Shown: positions 37,092 through 46,955 of the stretch, piece after piece | Numbering within the stretch: the first letter of the stretch is position 1 | How the letters are laid out: every line of letters begins with the position of its first letter | NCBI GenBank assembly: GCA_037355855.1 | Contig: CM074763.1 | Span: 1,178,001-1,242,000, forward strand | Source of the DNA: Pseudo-nitzschia pungens | Taxonomy: Eukaryota > Bacillariophyta > Bacillariophyceae > Bacillariales > Bacillariaceae | DNA: 64,000 bases | Direction: 5' to 3' | Made by a program: the position numbers and the translations under genes | The notes under the pieces: generated by a model | What the model saw: only the letters and a program-made list of their open reading frames with translations | Databases searched by the model: none | Told to the model about the DNA's origin: nothing

Positions 37092-37975
37092 AAGCGCACG
37101 TAATGTTGAACGGATACCATTTCTTGGCTTTCAATCAGTTTATTTCGCTTTGCAACTTCGACTGTGCCCGACTTTCCCTTTCAGTACCAAGTTGTAGTCG
37201 GGTACGAACTTCGATTCGTTGTTCGAGTGATCCTGTTGAGATCTGAACTGCCTTGGGTGTAGTGCGATTGCCAAATCTGTTGACACATCATTTTCTCAAA
37301 TCATTCGGAGTTCGATACACTTACTTTCATCCTTATGGGGAGCTAGAAGCAGTTTTATCTTAACCTCATTGCTCTCGTGTTCTCTGCTGTCGAACCTTAA
37401 AACAAATTGTGATTGAATTCTTCATAATAGTTGTATGAGTGTTATTCCCAGATCTAGATAGTTTTAATGGTATTACAGAGTACAGAGATATCATCCTGCC
37501 ATAATCCTTGACAAGGAATCCATCTTTTGCGACAAGAAACGAAGCAATCGTTGCTCGCCATCATATATACGTTTCAGTATATATCACATAAATAGGTAGC
37601 GTTCGGAAGGATGAGTTCCAAATAGTGTTACAAGCTGTGTCCCCAGGTTTAGTAGAAAATAGTAGCCAAAACATACGATTCGTGTTTGTGTATGTGTGCT
37701 TGTGTGTGTTGTTTTTTGTGTGTGATAGTAGTATTGATACATGTCTCGTGTGTTTGTGTAGTTCGTACAAGATGATCGCCCCCTTGCTTGACTTTTTTCA
37801 ACCTCGTTTTTTTCCTTCTTCATCCTCGATAGGCAACAGCTTCAGTTACAAAATGTGGCTCCCATAAATCGCTCGCGTACATATATATATGTATTTATGT
37901 AGTATGTATATATCGATGTAAAGAGTATACATTGCGAAAGGATTCATGATTGAATGCATGACTCTGGTCCTCCCG
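37092..37975. other. Gene-free 3' flank shared by PI31 and the FRQEYRLE gene
   Basis: No supported gene. The genes converge here. It contains a GT-rich microsatellite (37683-37735) and TATATA runs near 37563-37582 and 37880-37915. Confidence 0.5.
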
Positions 37976-38862
37976 TTAGTACCAGGTTAGTGAACCACTC
38001 CAGAAGCTGTCGTTGTCAAAGAAGTCCGAGGGTATGTCGCCGTTCTTGGTGCAATTTGAGTTTTGAGTAGTGATTGGCGTCGCCAACTTTTGCGTCGCTC
38101 CGTTACTCTCAAAGTCGGCGGGATTACAAAATGTTTCAAGCTTGTCATTGTACACGACACACACACGAGAAATACGGTGACGTCCACTATTGCTTGCGCA
38201 GGTCGTTGCGGCAACAAGGTTCGAAAGATCCTCGTCGTCAACAGGAAACGTCTCAGGGTCTATAGAAAGCTCGCTGATGAGTTTCTTTTCCAGACGATAC
38301 TCTTGACGAAACTGTAGTCATTGTGAGAGTGAACAGAAGGAAAGGTTGTTAATATAAAATTCAAGAGTGAACGATCAAAGAAACGTAATGAAGAACGTTT
38401 AAAGTAAAAAGAACTTTGCGTAGGATTACTACGAAGATCAACCTACGAAAATATGTACGAACAAGTACGTACCGTTTGCGTTTCATGAGCACTGTAGTAA
38501 AGATTAGAAACATCCTCCGGCAGAGTCCTCTCTCTTGTCCACACATCGGTTACAACTTGGGAGGCAAAGGAGACTCTTCGTTCTAAGCTTGAGATGTCGG
38601 TGGAAGAATCATACGAAGAAGCGGAAGATGTGGATATTGTACAAATGGATGCGACATCGTCCTCTCCATTTTGACTATCTATTAAAAATGGTTTCGTGGG
38701 TACAGAATCAACGATAACGAATTCGTCTTGGCCTTGTATGCAAGGATTGCATGACTTTGATGAGAGAGCTGACTTTGTTGTTGTTGTTGTCGTGTTTGAT
38801 GTTAGTGCTGGTGATGTACTTATCACCGTGAGCAATGCTTCTCTTTCGACTCGGATCGTCAT
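37976..38862 (-). CDS. Unknown protein with FRQEYRLE motif, two exons
   Basis: Exons 38862-38473 and 38311-37976 (donor GTACGT, acceptor CAG, 161-nt intron, phase 0) give 241 residues. The start is the ATG at 38862; the upstream TTG is not used. The N-terminal 60 residues are Ser/Thr-rich, including a TTTTTT run, followed by VSFASQVVTDVWTRERTLPE, LYYSAHETQT and, across the junction, FRQEYRLEKKL. I recall this VxF...TR.T...DxxxLYYxxxExxxFRxEYR arrangement as a common motif of uncharacterised diatom proteins, but know no function. The C-terminus is Asn/Asp-rich and ends GSLTWY. No membrane segment or enzyme motif is seen. Confidence 0.7.
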
Positions 38863-40246
38863 CTTGTTGTTTATCAAAAATTACGAAGTGTAAAAAAATG
38901 GGAGAAGTAGAAGACCTAATTCACTTTATGCACATTACAACGCGGTAACTTCGTGCTGGAAATGAAGCGAGCAAATCGCTGAGAAGAAACGAGGAATCGT
39001 TGGCGGTTGACACGAGTCGCTAACACGATTACTCCTTATCCATGCTTACGATAACATTTGACGAGCAGGAATATGCTTAGTCACTTTCATGCTTCGGGGT
39101 GCAAATGTTAAGTAGAGTGATTCTTCATTCGAAGTATTTTTTTTTAAATTCTCTCGTGGCGCCGCTTCTTGTAATTTTCTAAGGCAAGAAACCGTTAAAG
39201 CGAACTAAACGTACGACTTTCTCGGCTTGGTTCGTAGTCTTATTTATGAATGTCTATTTTTCATTAAGTACAAATGCGCACTGTATGTAGCGTTTATAAC
39301 GTGAGTGAACCGTTAAAGTAGTACGAAGTACTAGATAGTCGAGTAAGGTTACTTTCGTTTCTGTTCAAGTGAAACTGCAAAATATTCAACATAAACGAAC
39401 TCTCAAAAGCAAGGAGTATCATACGTACGAGTACAGTACTTTAAAATAAATCATCCCCTTCTTTGTCTGAAAGCTAATTTGGTGAGCTTACTTCGTACGT
39501 TATTTCGTAGTAGGGTTATGAAGGGTTTTTATGCACAGCTGTAGTAACCACTCGTACGGCATTTCTTACACTTTACGAACCACAGAGGCACAAATGTCAG
39601 TCCCGGCTCACGATCGAAGAATTGATTCGAAGCAAAAAATAATGATATTTTTGTACTATTATCATTAGTTTTCAGCATAGTGCTTCTGACCAATAAAAAT
39701 CATCCTGCTAATTGAACACGTATGTCGAGGAAATCGTGTCCACGTCAATTGTCACCAAATCGTATCAGTCACGAAAATTCGAAGCCGGAAAACTAAGCAA
39801 AGTCACCAATGCTTTTTTCTTTTTGATTGACAGGAGTGTTCTCGAATGGATTTTTTTTTAGAAAAAAGATATCAATGCTGGGTATTAATATTACAGTATT
39901 TTCAAAGCCACTCCACAAAAATGGCTTACAGATCTGCATTGAAGAGTGTTTCATTCAATCAAGAGATACAGTACAATGGTCCAGCCCAGGATGATATTAT
40001 TCAAGCTACAATATATCAAAGATACTTTTGATGTAGTGGCGAGAGTTAGTTGCAAGTGCATGAAATTTTACTCATATAAGTTTTACGACGACAGAACCAA
40101 TGTTTTCCAATGATGCTACCTTCTACTAGTACGTGTGGTTATCTTTTCTTTCGATTACGAGGTATTTTATTACTTCAGCCTTTATCGAAGTTAGCACATG
40201 CTTTGGATGAATCACAACATTATAAGCAGTGTTGAAAACCATTGTT
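38863..40246. other. Gene-free stretch
   Basis: No supported gene. 39290-39550 carries repeated GTACGAAGTACTAG, TACGTACGAGTACAG and TTCGTACGTTATTTCGTAG motifs. A small plus ORF at 39846-40031 has no family match. Confidence 0.45.
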
Positions 40247-41400
40247 TCAATCCTCGTGTTCCGCAATTATAGCCATCTTCTCTCCGTAATTCGGATTGGG
40301 CCAACCGGGCGTACGATGGTGATCGACGAAGGGAACAGGGAATGGGAAGAAAACGTTTGTAGTTTCCTGGTATTTTTTGTACGATGGTCGCCGTTTGACA
40401 GAACGACTCTCTGCGGGTTCCGATCCCGTCCAGTACAGAAGACAATCGTAGACAATCCGAGGGATGTGAAAAAGGATGACAAATGTCGCAAGCTTTGTAA
40501 CGCGATGCGATGCGTCGCTCGCTAACAGGTCGAAAGCTGATGGAATACTCATAATTATGTATGAATTCCAACACATCCATTCAAAGAAGTAATTTGGGTG
40601 TCGACATTTTGTCCACATCCAATACGCCCTCCCATCGTAGGGAGGGTATCCGAGGACGGCTGTTTTAACATCTCCATTCTTGATCGCCCGACTCACAAAT
40701 AGAACCTTTTGTACATCGACCACGGATTCCAAAATCCACGATGAAAACCAGCAACAAAAGCCAATTATTTCCACCAGACGAAGAGGACACGGATTTGGGT
40801 TGCTAGCCACCAAAAAGATTGGAGCAGCGAGATACACACTATTCGCGTATGCTTGCATAATCGTATCGTGTTGCTGCTTTAGCCACCACAGGTCGTTCGG
40901 CGCCAGTCAACCTCGACCAACGTGTCTTTGCGTACTGATATCGCGATAGGTCTCCATTCGGACCAGTCAAATGGGAAGAACAGAACAAATGCACCTATGG
41001 CCATCCGTCCTCCATGCAGCAATAAGGCGATGCCCATCAGGAAAGTCCGATGAAGAAAAATCTCATAGCCAAAACCCTCATCATCCTCTTCATTCTTTTT
41101 CTCCAAACTAGTTGCTCGATGGTAAAGCGCTTGTAGAGCCAGAAGAACTAGTCCAGTCGGCCAGGCAAAATCTACGTTGCTCATCCGACCCGTAACATAA
41201 CACGGGATCTGTACCACTGCAGAAAAGAGGGCAGCCTGTATAATTGCATTTGTCGTTGCCAAACGTACAAGGTCGCAACCCCAATCTCCGTTGTCAGATA
41301 ATGCATGAAACCAGAAGGCGAAGCTGTAAACTAAAACACTTTCAATGGGATGCATATTTCCCCCAACCTCCATCAATCGAAAAATTACAGACATCGTCAT
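40247..41400 (-). CDS. DUF1295 / steroid-5-alpha-reductase-like membrane protein
   Basis: Start ATG at 41400. The first segment (to 40936) has transmembrane helices and VDFAWPTGLVLLALQALYHR; the second (from 40873) has the C-terminal family pattern DVQKVLFVSRAIKNG ... LGYPPYDGRAYWMWTKCRHP and NYFFEWMCWNSYII, i.e. the NADPH-binding RHPNY-type motif of the DUF1295/ERG24-like superfamily. A 62-nt intron (40874-40935, GTACGC...GCAG) joins them in frame to 363 residues. Alternatively the segment is coding in another frame (LWWLKQQHDTIMQAY reads family-like), which would need a missing base near 40950 and would contain an in-frame TGA near 40905. Function is unknown; relatives reduce sterol or lipid double bonds. 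Five or more membrane helices are expected. Confidence 0.75.
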
Positions 41401-42345
41401 TCCCAACTACTGTTCCTAGCCTCGTACCGGTTTTCTTCAGCTTATTATCATCTCTTTTTCCCATCCGTGTGAAGAAGACAAAGATATGAATAATGATTTT
41501 TTGCTGTTCGTACCGGGTATGTGCAATGTACCACTATGTATCGGCAAGGATGAAAACCCGTGTATGGTATCAAACGCAACACAGATTTACTACCGCTTCG
41601 CAATTGGTAACGCCTTGCATGCACTGAAAACTTCTCTCTATTCTGTCTTTCCATGATCGAATAATCTTATTGCATGCACGAAAAACTTCTTCCTGTTTCT
41701 CTCGTCAAAAAACGATCATCAGTCAATCAAAATCAAAACACGACATTTCATTTTGATGCCGGAACCAACTCTATCGAAGCAGAAAGAAGGTTTTGATCTA
41801 GAATAGACAAAGTAAGCGCGGGCTGGTGATCAATCGTCTGTCTGTCGGAAATTGTGAAGTGGCGAAAAATTGTCTTCATGAAATAAATCATCGCGCCACC
41901 CATCATAGCAACGTTTCACAGTGTACAGTACGAGGTAAGGTAAGGTTAACCTTATTCATTATTCATTAGAAGTAAGGTAATCTTACTGGTAACTTACCGG
42001 GTACAAGGTAATCCTTACAGTGCATCCCTACCGTAGTCATCACTCATCACTCATCACCGATGAACCATCACCCATCACCATCACCCATCAACTATCAACC
42101 ATCAACCATTACGAGTAAGGTTTACCCATCGCCCATCGCCCATCGCCCATCGCCCATCGCCAATAGTCCATCACGAACTAAACCTTACTGTATTTGGTAT
42201 GAAATAGTTTCCAAAAAAAATCAAAAATCATCGACGGAAGTCTTCGCGCAAGTACCCATCGTTTATTTGGTTTATCCTTCTACGAACAAATCATCATTGA
42301 TTGCAGATGGTATCGGGTTCTCTCTGCTGCCTCTCGACTGAGCTA
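41401..42345. other. Gene-free stretch with CATCRCC minisatellite
   Basis: No supported gene. It is the divergent upstream region of the DUF1295 and DUF1415 genes. 41935-42030 contains AAGGTAAGGTTAACCTTA-type palindromic motifs, followed by the minisatellite at 42039-42161. Confidence 0.5.
42039..42161. repeat. Minisatellite of ATCACTC / CATCACC / CATCGCC heptamers
   Basis: 7-bp units in several variants: ATCACTC twice near 42040, CATCACC/CATCAAC variants to 42112, then after a GAGTAAGGTTTACC interruption five CATCGCC units at 42127-42161. The interruption carries the GTAAGGTTTAC motif common in this window. Confidence 0.8.
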
Positions 42346-43280
42346 ATGCCGCGAAATCTACCTTTTCGTAGGGCCTTATTTCTTGCTTCGACGATTTCAG
42401 TGTCACGGACTAGTGCATTTGTAGGACACCGAAATTTCCCATCATTCATTCCTCAGCGTCATACTTCGGTTTCGAACAATAGGCAATATTTCTCGAGTTT
42501 ATCAGAGGAACATCCTAGGGAGAGCATTTTGAAGCGGTCACCAAAAGAAGACGAAGAGATATTATGCAGGACGCTTGATTGGGTACAACGAGCAGTGATT
42601 GGTCTCAATCTCTGTCCTTTCGCCGACAAACCTTTTCAAAAGAAACAAATGAATTTGGAAGTTATCCGTGGATGCAATCAAGTAGATATCCTGGCACAAA
42701 TATTAGGGGAATGTTTGGTCAAGAAAAAGCAGCCGGGCACTTGTACGTGTCTCGTTTTTCGTTGAAATTGATAACATTTACAGTAGTTCGTAACGAACGG
42801 CCTCATCATTCAGAAAAAAGTTGCTCACGTTTGTCATTTTTCGCTTCCTCAAAAGCACTAATGATCTGCCCGGATTTGTTCCCCTCAAACTTCATATCAT
42901 TTCTCGAAGTTTACAACATGTTACAAGATGGAGTTTTGGTTGACAATCATCTTGATGAATATATTCAGGTCGCTCCTTTTCACCCACTTTTTGAATTCGA
43001 AGGTTCAGCAGAGAACATAGACAATTTTACTAATCGAAGCCCATATCCAATATTTCACATTCTGCGAGAAGAGGAAGTGAGCGTTGCTGTGGATGCCTTG
43101 CAGGGAGATTCCGAAAGAGTTTGGAAACGAAACGTTGAGCTGTTGGAAGAATTAGAGGATGAGCTTGGGAGAGAGAAAACCACACAAGTTTTAAGCGGAG
43201 TGGAAACAGATCCCACGACTGGAGAAAAGGTGAAGGAAGTCGTAAAGAAACTAAAGAACGGTAGATTACCAGAGATATGA
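42346..43280 (+). CDS. DUF1415 protein, predicted plastid-targeted
   Basis: Exons 42346-42742 and 42856-43280 (donor GTACGT, acceptor AAAAG, 113-nt intron) give 273 residues. An in-frame ATG at 42307 would add 13 residues; I prefer 42346 because it puts a signal peptide (PFRRALFLASTISVSRTSA) at the start, followed by FVGHRNF, an ASAFAP-type plastid signal. The mature part has WVQRAVIGLNLCPFADKPF, the hallmark of DUF1415, then HLDEYIQVAPFHPLFEF and NFTNRSPYPIFHILREEEV. The family is widespread in bacteria and algae; its biochemical function is not established. The conserved CPF and HP motifs are intact. Confidence 0.88.
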
Positions 43281-44222
43281 GTGCATCGATTCAGAAACAA
43301 AAACTGGACATACATACTCATAGTTTTAATGAGAAGAAATGATGGATTGCTGTAACATTTTATCAGCTCCCTGGTCCATGGTTTTTCTGATGTGCTCTTC
43401 GATGAAAACGCTATTGAGCTCAACCAAACGATTCATTTGGCATCTTGCAGTCGAATGTATTATACTTCTAGTGAACGAATGGAAAATATCAGAAAAATGG
43501 AAACCATGTTGAAACTCGATCTGTGTCTTGATGTTCTTTGATGCTATGATGCATATGATATGACATTTCTATTCGGAATGTCTTTTCTTCCTAGTACAGA
43601 AGAGATTACAAGAGACAATATTATAATACTTCGTATGGGCGCAACATCAAATCAAGTCTAGTTTTCTGTTGACCTTCAAAACCAAAGTACTACACGCAGA
43701 CTTGGTCATCGGTATGTGAAATAAAAAATAATATCAACATACATCAGTGACCTGTGTACACCTTGGCTGGCTCTGAAGAATAAAGACGGTGAACATTTGA
43801 TATCAAACTCAGAAGGTTTTGGAATTGATTGGAATCAATCATGTGTTTCAGAGACTGTGCACATGTTCAGAGCCAAAAACAGAGAAAGAGGTCGTTAAGG
43901 GGGAAAAATCAGCTTTGAGCGTTTTCGGTTCCAACTTAGTCCCTTTTTTGGATGTCACTCTCAAAAAAATGGTCAAAAATAATACCTCCTTCGTACAAGA
44001 AAGAAAAATGGAAGATTGGAAATCCGAAAATCGGCGTCGAATCTTGAAAAAAATAGAAAATGTGGCTCAGAAATACCGGTACACTTTTAAAATGTATCGA
44101 TTAAAACAATCCGTTCGTGACATGGCGTCTCAAGAAAGTCTTTGGTTGATGTTTCAAACGATGCAAACCAGCTTACTTATCACCAACCGAAGTGCAAGAA
44201 TAGACTCGGACTGAATGAAAGT
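43281..44222. other. Gene-free stretch
   Basis: No supported gene. An open frame at 43819-44214 is Lys-rich and begins with TTG rather than ATG, with no family resemblance. The last 100 bp are the upstream region of the MDP1-like gene. Confidence 0.45.
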
Positions 44223-44984
44223 ATGAGAGTAATAGCGATCCTTCTGCTGCTCCTATTTCGTGCTCTTGAAACGGTCGCTTTCATTCCACCGGAAAAAACA
44301 ATTACCCAACAACATGCTTCGCATACTAACACAGAAGAAAGACGGATAAGCATTCATGCGTCACAATCGAGCGACGCAACTGGGGATGACTCAAAACCTT
44401 TGCCAAAAGCAATCATTTTTGACCTCGATGGATGTTTGTGGACACCAGAAATGTACGAAATACTGTACTTCATGGGGGGCAAAGGATCTCCTTTTAGAAA
44501 GGATCCGAAGAACAATCTGAATTTGCTAACATGTGACAACAAACCCGTCAGGCTTTTGGGCGACATTCGTTCCATTTTTTCGGAATTGTATACCCAATCG
44601 TGCTTCGATGATGTGAGAATCGGAATCAGCAGTCGAACAGATGAACCCGATTGGGCGAGGGAATTGTTGACGAAATTTGAGGTTGCCGAGAACGAAAGAG
44701 GGCAACCGATATATCTAATCAACGTTATCAATGGGCCGATCGAGATAGCCAAGGATTCGAAGAAAGATCATTTTCAACGAATTCACATCGAAACAGGCAT
44801 TGACTATGAAGATATGTTGTTTTTTGACAACGAGTTCGGGAATTGCGACAAAATCGCATCTTTAGGAGTCTCTGTAGTGTTCTGTCCGAACGGAGTGACT
44901 CGAAAACTCTGGGATATGGGAGTTCACGATGAGTTTCCAAAAAGTGATGGGTCCGTCATCAACGGCAATCAAAGAACATGGTGA
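44223..44984 (+). CDS. MDP1: MDP1-like HAD phosphatase, predicted plastid-targeted
   Basis: 253 residues from the ATG at 44223 (the frame continues upstream, but the ATG starts exactly a signal peptide: RVIAILLLLLFRALETVA, then FIPPEK, an ASAFAP-like context). The mature domain matches magnesium-dependent phosphatase 1: motif I AIIFDLDGCLWTPEMYE (catalytic Asp pair; Cys at the position usually Thr), motif II IGISSRTDEPDWARELL, and MLFFDNEFGNCDKIASLGV with motif IV acidic residues. MDP1 removes phosphate from fructosamine-6-phosphates and phosphotyrosine in animals; whether that holds here is unknown. Length fits the family plus targeting peptide. Confidence 0.85.
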   Translation: MRVIAILLLLLFRALETVAFIPPEKTITQQHASHTNTEERRISIHASQSSDATGDDSKPLPKAIIFDLDGCLWTPEMYEILYFMGGKGSPFRKDPKNNLNLLTCDNKPVRLLGDIRSIFSELYTQSCFDDVRIGISSRTDEPDWARELLTKFEVAENERGQPIYLINVINGPIEIAKDSKKDHFQRIHIETGIDYEDMLFFDNEFGNCDKIASLGVSVVFCPNGVTRKLWDMGVHDEFPKSDGSVINGNQRTW

Positions 44985-45264
44985 TAATTAGCAACAATTT
45001 GGGGCTTGTGGAATCCTTTCAAAGAATCGGAGTCTGTAAACTGTGATACACGCAAGGTGGAAACAATGTGATGCATCGTGTATCACTGAAGATTGATTCT
45101 AAGCAAAGAAATGATTGCCATGGAATAGGAAAACGCCGACGCTACGGCCTACCCATCAATGTGTAGCCTAATGTTTTACTATGTTTACATCCCTTTTTTA
45201 GGTTGATTTGCTTCGGAAAGCGATGACATGTTTTCCATCGTCTTTACGACATTAACGGCTTCGT

Positions 45265-46281
45265 TCAGAACACTGCATTCGAACGAACAGTCCCTTTTGC
45301 GGAATAAATAGTCAACGTGCTAAAAAATTGGTCGGTTTTGTCCAGGTCAATCAATTCAGTCATCCAGTCCGCTGCTTCTTCATGCGTAACTATGGAAGCC
45401 TCTACCGCAATCTTTTGAGCCTTGTCTAGGTACGCCGCCCGAATAAAATCCAAATTTGTTACGGGACAAATCATTGGAACAACTGCAACGTCTTTCAGCC
45501 CTGCATTTTTGCATATTCTGAAAAGTTGCCGTCCCATCCATCCATTGACGCGTGTATCTGTGAAGTGGTTGATTATTTTCCTCGTTATTCTTCCGTGACA
45601 CGGACTATCAATAACAAGAGTCTCTCAATCCGGTTCAGAGATGACGATCCTTCCGACGCCTGGTTTCGATATTCTCACCATTTCTTCCAGGGCTTCTTTC
45701 GGACTTGGCATGTGCTGCAACGATCGATCACAACGGCAGATGTCATAGGAATTAGAGGGAATGACATCACCAAGTTGCTGCGCGTTCCCGGCGTAGAACT
45801 CAATAATTACCCGTTCGAAAATCTTGGGATCGGTTCCGCGACATCTTCTCGACATTTTTTCTTGGGCCTCCCGGACCATAGTCTCGCTGATATCAACACC
45901 CGTGACCTTGCCTATTTTGTCGTCGCTGGTTGTTCTGGTGTGTAATATTTCCGATATTGCCAAGACATCGGCACCCGTGCCGCAACCAATATCGATTATG
46001 GAATCACCGGCTTTGATTTCCATCATTTCGTAAACCTGGCGCTTGTAGTCAACGGCAGGGCCCGATGTTGACATTCCTTCAAATATTCCATCGAGGTATC
46101 GAACGTAAGCCTTGGGTTCTGAAGCATCATCGGGGTTTTTCCAATCGTTTTCAAGCTCCAAAAGATCCGGTGCATCGCTAGCGCTACAAACGCTCGCAAA
46201 GCGGCGTGTCGCCCTTCCTGCAGAGCATGTGAGCGACAGCCGTTTCGCGGAGCCCGCGAGAACTTTGCCGATTCTTTGCAT
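45265..46281 (-). CDS. Class I SAM-dependent methyltransferase with an in-frame TGA
   Basis: ATG at 46281. The first ~35 residues are basic and Ser-rich (RIGKVLAGSAKRLSLTC), probably mitochondrial. Methyltransferase motif I is IIDIGCGTGADVLAI, followed by VTGVDISETMVREAQEKM (motif II) and DICRCDRSLQHMPSPKEALE (motif IV region). The frame runs RIVISEPD, a TGA (45625-45627), then ETLVIDSPCHGRIT ... WMGRQLFRICKNAGLKDVAV and the stop at 45265, all in one frame. In relatives the residue at the TGA is normally Trp (PDW-x-TLVID), so TGG to TGA is the simplest reading. Other genes in the window end in TGA, so the code is not changed. Selenocysteine is unlikely because the position is not a redox Cys. 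Substrate unknown. Confidence 0.78.
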
Positions 46282-46955
46282 TCTCCTCGTGCTCGTCACA
46301 CCAAACTAACCTATGAAACCTAGTTTCAACTCAAGGTGCCATCCATTAGGTTGCGACGCGTTCAAATCAAATCACATTACCGGCGACCGTCGACTGTCGG
46401 TCATTGTTATGAGTTGTCACCAAATACTGTATTCGACAATTTCAAATTTGATGGCGGATGGTGGATGGCGGCAACGAAAAAAAGTGGAACATGATGGCTC
46501 CCATTGATTGAAACCATGAGGTTAATCTTTTAAGGTTACTCATACCAGAAGAGAAGCATAAGTAATACTTCGTCTCTGTTCCATGTTGACTCCTTCGACT
46601 CCAATACGAGAAGAACCTTAAAGTAAGGTTACATCATGATGTAGTTTGCGATATTGTGATAATTAAGGTTACAGTAAACTTAGCCAGCCTTCTTAGTTCA
46701 TGATTTGAAAAGGTAAAGGTTCTCATGAAGTAAAATCTTGACCATCAAAAATCTAAAAAAATCTTTTTCATTCTCGCCCCGCCACACCGTGAACGTGCAA
46801 ATTGGCTTCTGTCGGTTCCAAGAGCTTTCGCAATCAGGACCGGGGTTCTATCAAGTTGTATTCGATAACTCATCGCCATTGTCCTCGAAGTTAGCATTTT
46901 GAGAGTGTCGAGGGAAAACGACTCGAGAAACGAGCACCGATCGTTCTGTCATCCA
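46282..46955. other. Divergent promoter region of the methyltransferase and SbcD-SbcC genes
   Basis: No supported gene. 46520-46690 has AAGGTTACTCATACC, AAGTAAGGTTACATC and AAGGTTACAGTAAAC motifs. The frame of the SbcD-SbcC gene is open back to 46899 but without an ATG before 46956. Confidence 0.45.

Noticed and set aside
43819..44214. 131-codon plus ORF upstream of the MDP1-like gene
   Set aside because: Starts with TTG, no homology, and overlaps the next gene's frame.
45625..45627. Selenocysteine at the TGA of the methyltransferase
   Set aside because: The position corresponds to Trp, not a redox Cys, and no obvious SECIS-like structure was noticed downstream; not tested computationally.
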